Source of the DNA: Candidatus Enterococcus murrayae
Lineage (GTDB): Bacteria > Bacillota > Bacilli > Lactobacillales > Enterococcaceae
Reading direction: 5' to 3'
DNA: 64,000 nucleotides
Assembly (NCBI RefSeq): GCF_017315985.1
Contig: NZ_JAFLVR010000007.1
Location: 1 to 64,000 of the forward strand
Positions 52,824-61,950 of the stretch are shown here, piece after piece. Within the stretch, counting starts at the first letter, position 1. Each line of letters opens with the position of its first letter. A program made the translations under genes and the position numbers. Under the pieces are notes generated by a model. That model was not told the origin of the DNA. It made no database searches and saw only the letters and a list, made by a program, of their open reading frames with translations.

Positions 52824-54116
52824 TTATTCCCGTCCTTTAGTCAATTTCGTAATAATGAAGTAGCAGATTCCTGCCGCTAAAATACCATCCAACGCCGATA
52901 CATTCGTCAAGGTAAACAAGCCGAAACCAGCAGGCGGTTGACTGGTCATAAACGCTACTGTACTGCCTACTACCCATGAAAAGAGCGACGTGGGATAATA
53001 ATCCTTCAAGTTTTCCTCATATGAGAAGTCATACTTTTCTGTGTAAAAGAAATAATCAATCATGTAAATACCCGCAATCGGCGAGACTAACACCGTGATA
53101 ATAGATAAAAAGTTTTCAAACATACCATAAATCCCGAACATCGCCATCAGTATTCCTAAGGTTCCGCAAATAACCGTGATAATCTTAGGATTGACGTTTT
53201 TAAAGACAATTGAAAAATCCAATGATGCTGAATAAAGATTGTTTGTATTCGTTGTCCATTGAGCTAAGGTCAGAACTAAAATAGAAGGAATCCCTAATCC
53301 CAAAGTGAAAAATACAGCAGTAAGATCAGCCGTGTTCATCACTTTTACTAAAATCAATGAGATGATGATCATAAAGCTATTTCCAATCGTAAATCCGACA
53401 AAACCGGCAATCATCGCCTGCTTAGGATTCTGCGCCCATCTCGCAACGTCTGGTGCCATAACGACTCCGACCATATACACGCCAATCACTAAAGAAACGG
53501 CCAAGCCGAAAGAAATCGGTGATCCTTGAGGCGCACTTGCCAGCCTAGAGGAACCGTTGCTGTTAAGAGACATGATCGTTGCAATAATGATCAAAGCTGC
53601 TAATAAAGGAACAGAATAGGTACAAAGCTTTTCAATCGCTTGGTAACCCCAAAAAGCAGATAACATCATCAGTCCGCCGCCAATCAGTGAGAGCAGCCAT
53701 GAAGGCATATCCGTTCCTGTCAACTGCTGGATCGCCGCACCTATATTTTCAGCGAAAAAGCCAATTTGCACACCAAACCAGCCAAGAGAAGAAATCCCCA
53801 TGATCGCTCCCATCAATGAAGCACCACTCTTACCGAAAGCTACTCGAGAAATCATTCCAGTAGACAATCCCGCTTTTGCTCCAATGTAGGCTGTTCCAAT
53901 CGCTAATACTCCTAAGATCACTGAACCAATCATTACCGCAGAGATAGCCGTCCAAAAGTGCATACCTTGTGACAGGGCGACTCCCATGAACATCCCAGAC
54001 AAATCAATACCGATAGCGATCCAGACCATGCTGATGGACAACCAGCGCTTCCGCTCCTTCTCAGGTACCCGTTCTCTTTCATAATTTCCCGAATTTGTTT
54101 CAACTACTTCTTCCAT
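52824..54116 (-). CDS. NCS1-family nucleobase/hydantoin permease (CodB-like)
   Basis: 430 aa with about 12 membrane helices. GIDLSGMFMGVALSQGM and SRVAFGKSGASLMGAIMGISSLGWFGVQIGFFAENIG are typical of cytosine/purine/hydantoin transporters. It should import the substrate of the HyuA/DUF917 pair. First gene of the operon, behind a good promoter. Confidence 0.92.
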   Translation of the reverse strand: MEEVVETNSGNYERERVPEKERKRWLSISMVWIAIGIDLSGMFMGVALSQGMHFWTAISAVMIGSVILGVLAIGTAYIGAKAGLSTGMISRVAFGKSGASLMGAIMGISSLGWFGVQIGFFAENIGAAIQQLTGTDMPSWLLSLIGGGLMMLSAFWGYQAIEKLCTYSVPLLAALIIIATIMSLNSNGSSRLASAPQGSPISFGLAVSLVIGVYMVGVVMAPDVARWAQNPKQAMIAGFVGFTIGNSFMIIISLILVKVMNTADLTAVFFTLGLGIPSILVLTLAQWTTNTNNLYSASLDFSIVFKNVNPKIITVICGTLGILMAMFGIYGMFENFLSIITVLVSPIAGIYMIDYFFYTEKYDFSYEENLKDYYPTSLFSWVVGSTVAFMTSQPPAGFGLFTLTNVSALDGILAAGICYFIITKLTKGRE

Positions 54117-54161
54117 CTATTCCCCTCATTTCTGAATATTCTGACAAATAAATATTTTATC

Positions 54162-54190
54162 ATTATAGCGAAGTGAGAAAATTATGACTA
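54162..54190 (-). promoter_or_regulatory. Promoter of the NCS1-DUF917-HyuA operon
   Basis: TAGTCA, a 17-base spacer and a perfect TATAAT (54162-54167) on the minus strand, about 45 bases before the permease start. Confidence 0.6.
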
Positions 54191-54207
54191 TGTTATTAGG
54201 ACAAAAT

Positions 54208-54248
54208 ATAAGAAGCCGCTTTGTCGAAAATGACAAAGCAGGCTTCCC
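54208..54248 (-). terminator. Terminator of the PucR-family regulator gene
   Basis: GAAGCC and TGCTTTGTC arms pair with GACAAAGC and GGCTTC around a 6-base loop, followed by a T-rich tail. Confidence 0.8.
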
Positions 54249-54252
54249 ATCG

Positions 54253-55740
54253 CTATTTATCTGTATACTTACGGAAATAAATCAAATTTTTAATCAACAA
54301 ATAGCGTGAGGCAGTATGAGAAAAAGATAATCCCAAACGCTCCTGTGCTCGTTTCAAGCGGTACTTAATCGTATTATTATGCAAAAAAAGGAAATCAGAA
54401 GTAGCTTTTATACTCTCGTTACAATCCAAGAAATACACAGCCAGCGTGTCGATCGATTCTTTATCCAAGTAGCGCTCCAAAAAGACTGATTCCGTTTCTG
54501 GTGTGACATCCTTCAGCAAATAGAGCTCCTCTGGATAAAAACAATGCTTTTTAGGAAAGACCCGCTTGGCCTCCTCGATCTGTTCATCTATGGCTTTCAT
54601 TTGTTGAGCAATCGCCAATACACCTGACAGCTCTCTGCTGGTAAAAAGCGTATCTTCCATTGGATCGTATATTGGAAGAACCCTATGAGCCTTTTTTTCC
54701 TCCTTATTTCCAACTATCCATTCCCGATCTCTTTCTTTGTAGCTGATTCCATTCGAAGGAGAACTTTCCCTAGGCGCTGTTGGATCTTTTCTTTGTAAGC
54801 AATATAAAGTCAGCGGTGCCTCTGGATCGATCCCAGCTCTTTGGGCTAACAACGCAGCGGTATAGAAATCTCCCGTTTGACAAGCAGAAAAAAACTGCTG
54901 CCCAGTATTCAACAACTGCTCTTCACCAAAATACTTGATTGTTTTTTCAACGATTGTTTTGATGCCCGCCAGCTGGTTTTCACTCAAAGGTTTTTTTCTA
55001 AAAAGCGTCAAAAAGTATTGATGACTCAATGTGGGCATTGCTAAAAAAATATCGGTTTGGAAATAAAAGATTCGATTTAATTCTATTGGTGCATTCTTTT
55101 TTGATGGATTCATTTCTTTGTGAGCGATAGACTGTCGTAAAGTGGCGTCTAAGCTTCTTGGCCAAGCTTTTGACAGCAACACTTCATTTTCAGCACTTTT
55201 AATGAAGAGACTGCACTTCAATTTATCTGATAAAATACTCAAGCCTGTTTCGATTTGGTGAGGCGCTGGCAATTGACGAATCGTCTCCAGCAAGATATCC
55301 TGCTGCTGATCGAGTTCCGCTTCTTCTTCGTTGATATATGACAACACTTCAGAAATCACTTCACTGTATCTTAAGTCCATCCGCTTCATCGGCATCAGAA
55401 TCAAGACCATTCCCAGCTCATTCATTTTAGCAATAACTTTTTCAGAAACTTGAGGAATGATGAGACCCACATAATAAAGGACAATTCCTAGCTGACTATG
55501 TTGATGCAAAATAGAAATAATCTCCAGCTGCTTCTCCACATCTTCTGCGATTTGGGCAAATGACGTCAAAACTAGCTCATTTCCAGAGTATTCTCCCTTA
55601 AGCGGCATTTGGCTGTACAGCTCTGGTTCAGACACCTCTAAAACAGAAATCGTAGTGACTAAACGATGTCGCTGCTCCACACCTGCAACGATCTTAGCCC
55701 CCTTCATTGAAGGCAGCTTCAACATATCCTGAATATTCAA
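54253..55740 (-). CDS. PucR-family purine-catabolism regulator
   Basis: 495 aa. An N-terminal PucR domain (IQDMLKLPSMKGAKIVAG..., about 1-125) is followed by a middle GGDEF-like CdaR region and a C-terminal helix-turn-helix (NESIKATSDFLFLHNNTIKYRLKRAQERLG, about 448-478). Such proteins respond to purine or ring-cleavage metabolites. It lies upstream of the permease operon and probably controls it. The start is TTG, with GGAGG seven bases upstream. Confidence 0.9.
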   Translation of the reverse strand: MNIQDMLKLPSMKGAKIVAGVEQRHRLVTTISVLEVSEPELYSQMPLKGEYSGNELVLTSFAQIAEDVEKQLEIISILHQHSQLGIVLYYVGLIIPQVSEKVIAKMNELGMVLILMPMKRMDLRYSEVISEVLSYINEEEAELDQQQDILLETIRQLPAPHQIETGLSILSDKLKCSLFIKSAENEVLLSKAWPRSLDATLRQSIAHKEMNPSKKNAPIELNRIFYFQTDIFLAMPTLSHQYFLTLFRKKPLSENQLAGIKTIVEKTIKYFGEEQLLNTGQQFFSACQTGDFYTAALLAQRAGIDPEAPLTLYCLQRKDPTAPRESSPSNGISYKERDREWIVGNKEEKKAHRVLPIYDPMEDTLFTSRELSGVLAIAQQMKAIDEQIEEAKRVFPKKHCFYPEELYLLKDVTPETESVFLERYLDKESIDTLAVYFLDCNESIKATSDFLFLHNNTIKYRLKRAQERLGLSFSHTASRYLLIKNLIYFRKYTDK

Positions 55741-55911
55741 ATGCGTCCCTCCATTCCAGAAACATTGGGACTATTTTACCAAATAATGAAAGAATTATCA
55801 TTTTTTATTCATAATTTTTTTATTTATCATCCGCTGAAATGTTTTTCCTGTGTTGCTTCCCCCATCACTTAACCGACAAATCCTCCTGTTTTAATTCCGA
55901 TCAAATCAATA

Positions 55912-56017
55912 AAATACGAACAATATAATACCAATAAATTCTTTAAAACGCCTTTAGCATCAATTATCAGCTAAATCCGAACTTTACTCACTTTTTTTAG
56001 ACTGAAATCCGAAAAAA
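55912..56017 (+). promoter_or_regulatory. PurBox-like sites upstream of purC paralogue
   Basis: Three copies resemble the PurR box AWWWCCGAACWWT: AAATACGAACAAT (55912-55924, one mismatch), AAATCCGAACTTT (55973-55985, exact), AAATCCGAAAAAA (56005-56017, two mismatches). TATAAT at 55924-55929 overlaps the first. Purine control is likely. Confidence 0.6.
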
Positions 56018-56029
56018 CATCGACAGAAA

Positions 56030-56069
56030 AAATATCCAATGTTATCATTTTTGAAAACACTGGATATTT
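56030..56069 (+). promoter_or_regulatory. Leader hairpin before purC paralogue
   Basis: AAATATCCAATGTT (56030-56043) pairs with AACACTGGATATTT (56056-56069) with one mismatch. No T-run follows, so it is not a plain terminator. It ends 18 bases before the start codon and abuts the ribosome site. Confidence 0.45.
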
Positions 56070-56087
56070 CAGAGAAGGCGGGAAAAT

Positions 56088-56774
56088 ATGAAAGAATTGT
56101 ACGATGGCAAAACAAAAACAGTCTTATTAGATGAAGAAAACAAGGAAGTATACTTATTATTTAAAGACAGCGCGACTGGCGAAGACGGCGTTTTTGATCC
56201 AGGCTCCAACACAGTCGGCGGCAGCGTTGACGGTAAAGGAAAGATTGGTCTGACAGTTTCTAAATACTTTTTTGAGTTGATGGAAGAAAATGGGATTCCT
56301 ACTCACTATCTTGATGCCGATATCGAAAAAGGCGTAATGAAAGTTCGCCAACTAACCGTTCCGAACTTGGAATTTGTGTTACGCTATTTTACCGCTGGCA
56401 GTATGTGTCGCCGATTCACTTTGCCTGAGGGATTACCTTTTGACCCGCCTTATTTAGAAGTAACACTAAAAGACGATGAGCAGGGCGATCCATTGATTAC
56501 TGACCGCTTATGCCAAATGAAAGGCATCCTTAGACCTGGACAATACGACGAAGCACTCGACATTCTAACAAAAGTAGGCGCAGTTCTTAAAGATGCTCTA
56601 GCTGAAATGAACTTGACCTTGATTGATTTCAAAATTGAGATTGGCTACGACAACGATGGAAAAATGTATGTCGTCGATGAAATCACGCCAGATATTTGGC
56701 GCGTCAAAGATGAAGAAGGCAACATCCCTAACCAAATTGACTGTGCACAATTGATCTTGGATAAAATTCAATAA
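56088..56774 (+). CDS. purC: SAICAR synthetase (PurC) paralogue
   Basis: 228 aa. LYDGKTKTVLL, LLFKDSATG, FTAGSMCRRF (canonical AAGS), DEQGDPLIT and LIDFKIEIGYD...VVDEITPDIWRV follow PurC order, with the nucleotide and metal residues kept. It differs from ordinary PurC by an insert of about 15 residues after KDSATG (DGVFDPGSNTVGG). PurC joins aspartate to CAIR in purine synthesis. It stands alone, away from other pur genes, between PurBox-like sites and a strong terminator. It may be the main or a second purC of the cell. Confidence 0.85.
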   Translation: MKELYDGKTKTVLLDEENKEVYLLFKDSATGEDGVFDPGSNTVGGSVDGKGKIGLTVSKYFFELMEENGIPTHYLDADIEKGVMKVRQLTVPNLEFVLRYFTAGSMCRRFTLPEGLPFDPPYLEVTLKDDEQGDPLITDRLCQMKGILRPGQYDEALDILTKVGAVLKDALAEMNLTLIDFKIEIGYDNDGKMYVVDEITPDIWRVKDEEGNIPNQIDCAQLILDKIQ

Positions 56775-56796
56775 GCAAAAATAAACTCAGAAAACT

Positions 56797-56851
56797 TAAA
56801 TCAAAAAAACACAACTTCACAAAAGCTGCGAAGTTGTGTTTTTTGATTTAA
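56797..56851 (+). terminator. Terminator of purC paralogue
   Basis: AAATCAAAAAAACACAACTTC pairs with GAAGTTGTGTTTTTTGATTT; a very strong symmetrical stem with A and T flanks. Confidence 0.9.
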
Positions 56852-56900
56852 CAATCGTACTTGATCCCTTGCTAATACAAAGACCAACTGAAGCCACCAA

Positions 56901-57200
56901 TTATGAATGCCAAATGTGACTCATTTGTACGAAATATTCTGAAATTAGTGATTGTACAGCCTTTGTTCCTTTGATCATCACAGGCAGCATAACAATCATG
57001 CCTAATGAGAAACATACGCTCAAGATAAAATTAATGATAAAGAAGCTTTGTAAATTAAGTACCGCTGCCCCAATAACTAGAAGTGGTGAAATAGCAAGCA
57101 TCCCTGCAGAAAACCAGATACTAGCCATCACTACATAAATCGTAAACAATACCCAAGAAGCCACCAATACGTTAAAAATTACAGCACCCATTTTTTTCAT
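56901..57200 (-). CDS. Small membrane protein of unknown function
   Basis: 99 aa with three hydrophobic segments (about 5-28, 32-47 and 50-75) and a short cytoplasmic tail. No motif that I recognise. It lies 300 bases downstream of the PspC-domain gene on the same strand, and small integral membrane proteins often accompany PspC in Firmicutes, so a shared envelope-stress role is possible. Between the two genes lies a terminator, so cotranscription would need read-through. Confidence 0.6.
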   Translation of the reverse strand: MKKMGAVIFNVLVASWVLFTIYVVMASIWFSAGMLAISPLLVIGAAVLNLQSFFIINFILSVCFSLGMIVMLPVMIKGTKAVQSLISEYFVQMSHIWHS

Positions 57201-57499
57201 TTAAAACAACTCCATTCCTTTTCTCTTTTTTCAAATATAACAAGTAAAGAGGCGAATAGAATCAACCCTGAAACTGAACTTCCACTCAAACTTTAGTTGT
57301 ATACTCATACAGCCTTTACAATGAACCAAAGTTTTCTTTTGATAAAAGTGCTCAAGGCCAAGTATTGAAGTCTTTTTGTCACCATTACTCTTCTACTCAC
57401 TTCGCTGATCCTCAACCATTCCCCAAAAAAGAACAGACCACCTTAAGCAATCTGTCCTTTCGTTTTTATAATTAAGCTCTTAATAAATCGAGCATTATT
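57201..57499. other. Spacer between the two small membrane-protein genes
   Basis: It holds a PspC-gene terminator at about 57425-57460 (AAAGGACAGA / TCTGTTCTTT with T-run on the minus strand) and a weak minus-strand promoter (TTGATT, 17 bases, TGTTAT) near 57240-57270 for the downstream gene. Nothing else is seen. Confidence 0.5.
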
Positions 57500-57787
57500 T
57501 TAGAAGTCACCCCAACAATCATCTGCGACTGTTTCTGCTTGATTCGGCTGAGCAGAGCCTGTTGAACGGCTTGAATAGTATTCAAAGCTCGAACTGCTGC
57601 TATCAGACGAAGGAATGAGCACCGACAGTAAAATGTAAAGCAAGATTGGTGCCCCAATCAAAGTGATGCTGGCAAAGACATATATTACACGTGCGATGGT
57701 TGGATCGACGCCAAAATATTCTGCGATTCCAGCTAAAGTTCCTGTTAATACCCGATTGTTTTTTGATTTCATCATTCTATTTGTCAT
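57500..57787 (-). CDS. PspC-domain envelope-stress protein
   Basis: 95 aa. NNRVLTGTLAGIAEYFGVDPTIARVIYVFASITLIGAPILLYILLSVLIP is the PspC domain: an amphipathic start then one or two membrane helices. The rest is a Ser-rich acidic tail. In Gram-positives such proteins sense membrane stress. ATG 57787 has AAGGAG nine bases upstream; an ATG at 57808 would precede that site. Confidence 0.9.
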   Translation of the reverse strand: MTNRMMKSKNNRVLTGTLAGIAEYFGVDPTIARVIYVFASITLIGAPILLYILLSVLIPSSDSSSSSFEYYSSRSTGSAQPNQAETVADDCWGDF

Positions 57788-58008
57788 TGTGTTTCTCTCC
57801 TTTTTCATTTCCCTAATTTATTCAAGATCGTTTTTGAAGGAACTCAATCAATCGTTGAACTCCTGCTTTTCCACTCGCGATGTGTTTCTCTCTTATGTCT
57901 TATATTATGCAGAAGATTTAACGATTCGTCATAGGTCAAAAGGAGTATTTTCACTCTAGTCATTAAGTATGATTTTTTCTAAGCTTAGCGTCTATCTAAA
58001 GGCTGCTC

Positions 58009-58431
58009 TCAAAATATTCGATTACTCATCGGATGCTTTTCATCAAACTGCACCAGATCCCAAAGATTGCCATACAAGTCTTTAAAGACCGCCACTGTTC
58101 CATAATCCGCTTTTTTTGGCTCTCTGACAAATTCAATTCCTTTTGACAACATCTGTTGATAGTCTCGTTGAAAATCAACCGTTCCCAGAAATAGAAACAC
58201 TCTGCCGCCAGCTTGATTTCCAATAAAATCCTTTTGAATTGGCTTGGAGGCTTTGGCTAACAAGATTGTCGTTCCATTTGAACCCTTTGGAGAGACAACT
58301 ACCCATCTTTTATCCTGTTCTGCCTGATAAGTATCCTCTATCAGCTCAAAATCAAGCTTATTTGTGTAAAACGCAATCGCCTCATCATAATCCTCTACAA
58401 CTAAAGCGATATGAACAATACTTTGCTTCAT
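58009..58431 (-). CDS. VOC-family (glyoxalase/bleomycin-resistance-like) protein
   Basis: 140 aa. Paired beta-alpha-beta-beta-beta units: IVHIALVVEDYDEAIAFYTNKLDFELIED in the first half and VREPKKADYGTVAVFKDLYGNLWDLVQFD in the second, with His and Glu/Asp-like metal positions. Substrate unknown. ATG 58431 has GGGAG upstream. Confidence 0.85.
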   Translation of the reverse strand: MKQSIVHIALVVEDYDEAIAFYTNKLDFELIEDTYQAEQDKRWVVVSPKGSNGTTILLAKASKPIQKDFIGNQAGGRVFLFLGTVDFQRDYQQMLSKGIEFVREPKKADYGTVAVFKDLYGNLWDLVQFDEKHPMSNRIF

Positions 58432-58489
58432 CAACGATCTCCCCATTCATTTTTTATTTATTATGGATAGTACTCCTCGGTTTACTGCA

Positions 58490-59113
58490 CTATATTTTTC
58501 TGATTTTGTAAACAATCCAGTCTCTTTGCCTTTTTACCTGTATCAATTGGAACCCCAAGTCATCAAGAAATGTTTCAAAGGAATGACTTTCTTTCAACTC
58601 TGGTAAGAAATAGCTTATTTTTGAATACTCACACCCAATTAGAAAAACACCTTTATTGGAAAGTATTCTGCTGATTTCTAAAAAACTACCTCTCAGATCC
58701 TTCCAATGAAAATGATTTTGAAATGCACAAACTAAATCAAAATGATTCGTCGGAAATGCCGTGTTGCTTACATCCATCACATCAAATGTTACGTTATTAG
58801 CCGCATTGTGCCTGCGAGCTTGCTCAATCGCTGCTTTTGAAATATCTATTCCAATTATAGAACTCGAAACGAATGTCTCGCTAATGTACTTCGTCGTTGC
58901 CCCATTACCGACACCTATATCTAAAATATTGGAAAATTCTTTTACCTCTAAAAACGATAGGCACCATTTAGCCATAGGCAAATAAACCTTATTCCATAAT
59001 TTCATCATGAGCTTGCCCATCAGACCAGAAGGCTCCTTTGATTGCTGCAACAAATACTTATACATGAAGTACAGTACCAGTAAGAATAAAAGTATCAACA
59101 AAATAAACTTCAT
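58490..59113 (-). CDS. Membrane-anchored class I SAM-dependent methyltransferase
   Basis: 207 aa. Residues 4-21 are a hydrophobic helix (LLILLFLLVLYFMYKYL). The rest is a Rossmann methyltransferase: ILDIGVGNGATTKYISE (motif I), IIGIDISKAAIEQAR, FDVMDVSNTAFP and FDLVCAFQNHFHW. The substrate is unknown; the anchor suggests a lipid or membrane-associated target. Confidence 0.85.
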   Translation of the reverse strand: MKFILLILLFLLVLYFMYKYLLQQSKEPSGLMGKLMMKLWNKVYLPMAKWCLSFLEVKEFSNILDIGVGNGATTKYISETFVSSSIIGIDISKAAIEQARRHNAANNVTFDVMDVSNTAFPTNHFDLVCAFQNHFHWKDLRGSFLEISRILSNKGVFLIGCEYSKISYFLPELKESHSFETFLDDLGFQLIQVKRQRDWIVYKIRKI

Positions 59114-59215
59114 TCATTTTCCTTTCCGACTCATAGTTTAGTATAAATAATATCACATAACTCTTCTCTGATAGCAGATTCTCCCAACTCATTGACTTTG
59201 AAACAATTTTACATA

Positions 59216-59246
59216 GAAAAAGAGGGACCGTTTTTTCTGTCCCTCG
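59216..59246 (-). terminator. Terminator of the second VOC gene
   Basis: GAGGGAC pairs with GTCCCTC around an A-rich loop, followed by five T on the minus strand. Confidence 0.8.
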
Positions 59247-59290
59247 TTCTCTTTCATATATTTTTTAAAAGCAATTTCTACAGCTTAGCT

Positions 59291-59722
59291 CTACATCTCT
59301 TTTTCCAATATGTCCGTTCGTTCTTCAAAGCTTAATTCTTCATGTATTTGATGCAGCATCCACATATAACCAAATAGATCAACAAAAATTGAATTTTCGA
59401 CAGCACCTTCCATTATCTGAGTGATAGGCTGAATCTCCGTACAGCCTTGATCTAAAGCCGCAGCATGTGTTTTTTCAATATCTTCAACCGCGATATTGAA
59501 CCAGATCGTATTTGGATGCTCTTTGTCTGGAGCCTTTAATCCATAATCAGAATTCGCATCTAACATATGAAACCGTGTGTTATATAAGTTAAAAACAGCC
59601 TCATTGCTTCCTTCAGGATAATCTGTCACCTCAACCACTTCGAGTTCAAAAATTTCCTTATATAAATCCAAGGCAGCTATACTATTTTTAACAACAAAAT
59701 CAATCTCCGTACCTTTAATCAT
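59291..59722 (-). CDS. VOC-family protein (PhnB/glyoxalase-like)
   Basis: 143 aa. EIDFVVKNSIAALDLYKEIFELEVVEVTDYPEGSNEAVFNLY and a second unit NTIWFNIAVEDIEKTHAAALDQG ... FVDLFGYMWMLHQ fit the PhnB-like VOC fold. ATG 59722 follows GGAGG by a normal distance. Function unknown. Confidence 0.82.
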   Translation of the reverse strand: MIKGTEIDFVVKNSIAALDLYKEIFELEVVEVTDYPEGSNEAVFNLYNTRFHMLDANSDYGLKAPDKEHPNTIWFNIAVEDIEKTHAAALDQGCTEIQPITQIMEGAVENSIFVDLFGYMWMLHQIHEELSFEERTDILEKEM

Positions 59723-60037
59723 CCTGTTCCCTCCATCTTCGTTCTGATACATTCCTCATCGCCTTCACATATATAGAGTTTATCATTTCTATTTTTGTAG
59801 CGCTAGAAACTGATTCCCGATGAATTCGGATAGACATTTCCAATAGTACTTTCTTGAAAATCCTCGAACATTTTTTCTGCTTAAAGGATTTAAAAAAAAA
59901 GAGACAAGCGAAATATCAGCTTATCTCTTACTTCCAATATTAATAAATTTTGATCAGAACTCCATTAAACAACTGAATATATTTTGTAGAATCATTTTTG
60001 TTTACATCGAAAGTCTAGAACAAGCAACGTTCTCACA
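59723..60037. other. Spacer holding the pot operon terminator
   Basis: The minus-strand hairpin AAGAGATAAGC / GCTTGTCTCTT followed by nine T lies at 59892-59930, about 110 bases after potD, and should end the pot transcript. The 5' part should hold the promoter of the VOC gene. No gene is seen. Confidence 0.6.
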
Positions 60038-61108
60038 CTACTTCCGATACATCTTAAACTCCAAGTACAGATCATTGTAAATTCCCAAATACTTTGGACC
60101 TAAATCTTTATAAACCTCCAAATGACTAATAGTCTCGTCGTCTGGATAAAATTGCTTATCTCCTGAAATATTTTTGGGCAGCATCGCCAAAGCTTTTTTA
60201 TTTGGTGTGGAGTAGCCGATATATTCAGCGTTTTGTTTAGCAATTTCCGGCTTCAGCATAAAGTTGATGAAATCATAGGCTCCTTCTTGGTTTTTCGATG
60301 TTTTAGGGATCACGATATTATCAAACCATAGATTCGAGCCCTCTGGCGGGATGACATAATGAAGATGCTCGTTCTCAGACATCATATCGGCCGCCTCTCC
60401 AGAGAAAGTTACCGCAACCGCACTTTCTTCGTTGGCCATATACATTTTGATTTCATCAGCAACGATTGCTTTAACATTAGGAGTCAAGCTGCTCAATTTG
60501 TGTATAGCCTGATTCAATTGTGTCATGTCCTTGCTATTAATCGAGTAACCTAAGGTAGTTAAAGATAACCCCATCACCTCTCGAGCACCGTCGATCAGCA
60601 TGATATTATTCTTTAATTCTGGCCGCCACAGATCATCCCAATGCTTGATTTTATCCCCTGCAACAAATTTATCGTTATAAACGATTCCCAGTGTTCCCCA
60701 AAAATAAGGGATCGAGTATTTGTTGTTCTTATCAAAAGCTAAATCCAAAAAACGAGCGTCAATATTTTCTAAACCATGAATCTTTGAGTGATCCAAAGGC
60801 ATCAGCAGTTTTTCCTTTTTCATTTTTTGAATCATATATTCGCTTGGGATTGCGATATCATACGCAGTTCCGCCTTGCTTGATCTTTGCTTCCATCGCCT
60901 CATTTGAGTCAAACGTCTCATAATTGACCTTATAGCCATATTCTTTTTCAAACTGTTTGATCAATTCTGGATCAATATAATCGCCCCAATTATAAATATT
61001 CAATACCTTGGAGCTGGCATTAGATGAGTGGTTCAGTCGTACGACCATAAAGGTCAATAGCAGAATGATAGCGACAACACCGACAAAAAGTGATTGTAAT
61101 TTTCTCAT
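60038..61108 (-). CDS. potD: Spermidine/putrescine ABC transporter substrate-binding protein
   Basis: 356 aa. The N-terminal hydrophobic segment (about 5-24) is a membrane anchor without a lipobox Cys, as in streptococcal PotD. LNIYNWGDYIDPELIKQFEKEYGYKV and WGTLGIVYNDKFV, DNIVIPKTSKN are PotD-like. It binds polyamines outside the cell and delivers them to PotBC. It overlaps potC by 4 bases. Confidence 0.94.
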   Translation of the reverse strand: MRKLQSLFVGVVAIILLLTFMVVRLNHSSNASSKVLNIYNWGDYIDPELIKQFEKEYGYKVNYETFDSNEAMEAKIKQGGTAYDIAIPSEYMIQKMKKEKLLMPLDHSKIHGLENIDARFLDLAFDKNNKYSIPYFWGTLGIVYNDKFVAGDKIKHWDDLWRPELKNNIMLIDGAREVMGLSLTTLGYSINSKDMTQLNQAIHKLSSLTPNVKAIVADEIKMYMANEESAVAVTFSGEAADMMSENEHLHYVIPPEGSNLWFDNIVIPKTSKNQEGAYDFINFMLKPEIAKQNAEYIGYSTPNKKALAMLPKNISGDKQFYPDDETISHLEVYKDLGPKYLGIYNDLYLEFKMYRK

Positions 61109-61950
61109 TTCAGTACTGCCACCTCCTCAAATTCACGTTTGCGTTTTCGTGCCTTTTTCGAAGTGTCGCGGCTAATGAAATAATAGCCAACAACTAATAG
61201 TAGAGAAAATATGAAGACAAGTGTCGAAAGGGCATTGATCTCCAAGCTAATCCCCTGCCGTGCTCGCGAGTAAATTTCTACTGAGAGAGTCGTGAACCCA
61301 TTGCCTGTAACAAAGAAGGTTACGGCAAAATCATCCAATGAATAAGTGAATGCCATGAAATAACCAGCAATGACTCCTGGAGTTAAAAACGGCAAAATGA
61401 TATTTGATAAAACTTGAAAGTTATTCGCACCTAAGTCACGAGCGGCATCAATCATGGAATCGTTCATTTCCTTTAACTTTGGCAGCACCATCAGAACCAC
61501 AATTGGAATACTAAAGGCGATATGAGAAAGGAGCACACTGACAAACCCGAGCTGAAAGTTTTTCAAGACACCTCCGAGCATCGTAAATAAAATCAAGAAG
61601 CTGGCACCGATAATAACATCTGGTGAGACCATCAAAATATTATTCAAGCCTAAAAGAACGTTGCGTGAATGACGTTTGCGCGTATAATAGATGCCCATTG
61701 CACCAAATGTTCCGATCACTGTTGCCAGCAATGCCGACAAGAAAGCCAGTACAAAAGTCTGAAGGACGATGCTGATTAAACGGCTATCGGAAAAAAGACT
61801 TTGATAATGCTCCCAAGTAAAACCAGTGAAGGTACTCATGTTCCCGCCTTGATTGAATGAATAGAAAATTAAATAAAAGATCGGGATATACAACAAAATA
61901 AATACAAAAATCAAATAAATGGTTGACCAAGAAAATTTTCTTCTTCTCAC
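61105..61950 (-). CDS. potC: Spermidine/putrescine ABC transporter permease
   Basis: 281 aa, six membrane helices, with the EAA loop AARDLGANNFQVLSNIILPFLTPG that contacts PotA. The region FTYSLDDFAVTFFVTG is characteristic of PotC. Overlaps both neighbours by 4 bases. Confidence 0.95.
   Translation of the reverse strand: MRRRKFSWSTIYLIFVFILLYIPIFYLIFYSFNQGGNMSTFTGFTWEHYQSLFSDSRLISIVLQTFVLAFLSALLATVIGTFGAMGIYYTRKRHSRNVLLGLNNILMVSPDVIIGASFLILFTMLGGVLKNFQLGFVSVLLSHIAFSIPIVVLMVLPKLKEMNDSMIDAARDLGANNFQVLSNIILPFLTPGVIAGYFMAFTYSLDDFAVTFFVTGNGFTTLSVEIYSRARQGISLEINALSTLVFIFSLLLVVGYYFISRDTSKKARKRKREFEEVAVLK

Noticed and set aside
60038-61108. PotD lacking a lipobox Cys seen as a defect.
   Set aside because: Gram-positive PotD proteins of this type are known with an uncleaved N-terminal anchor, so this is not an anomaly.
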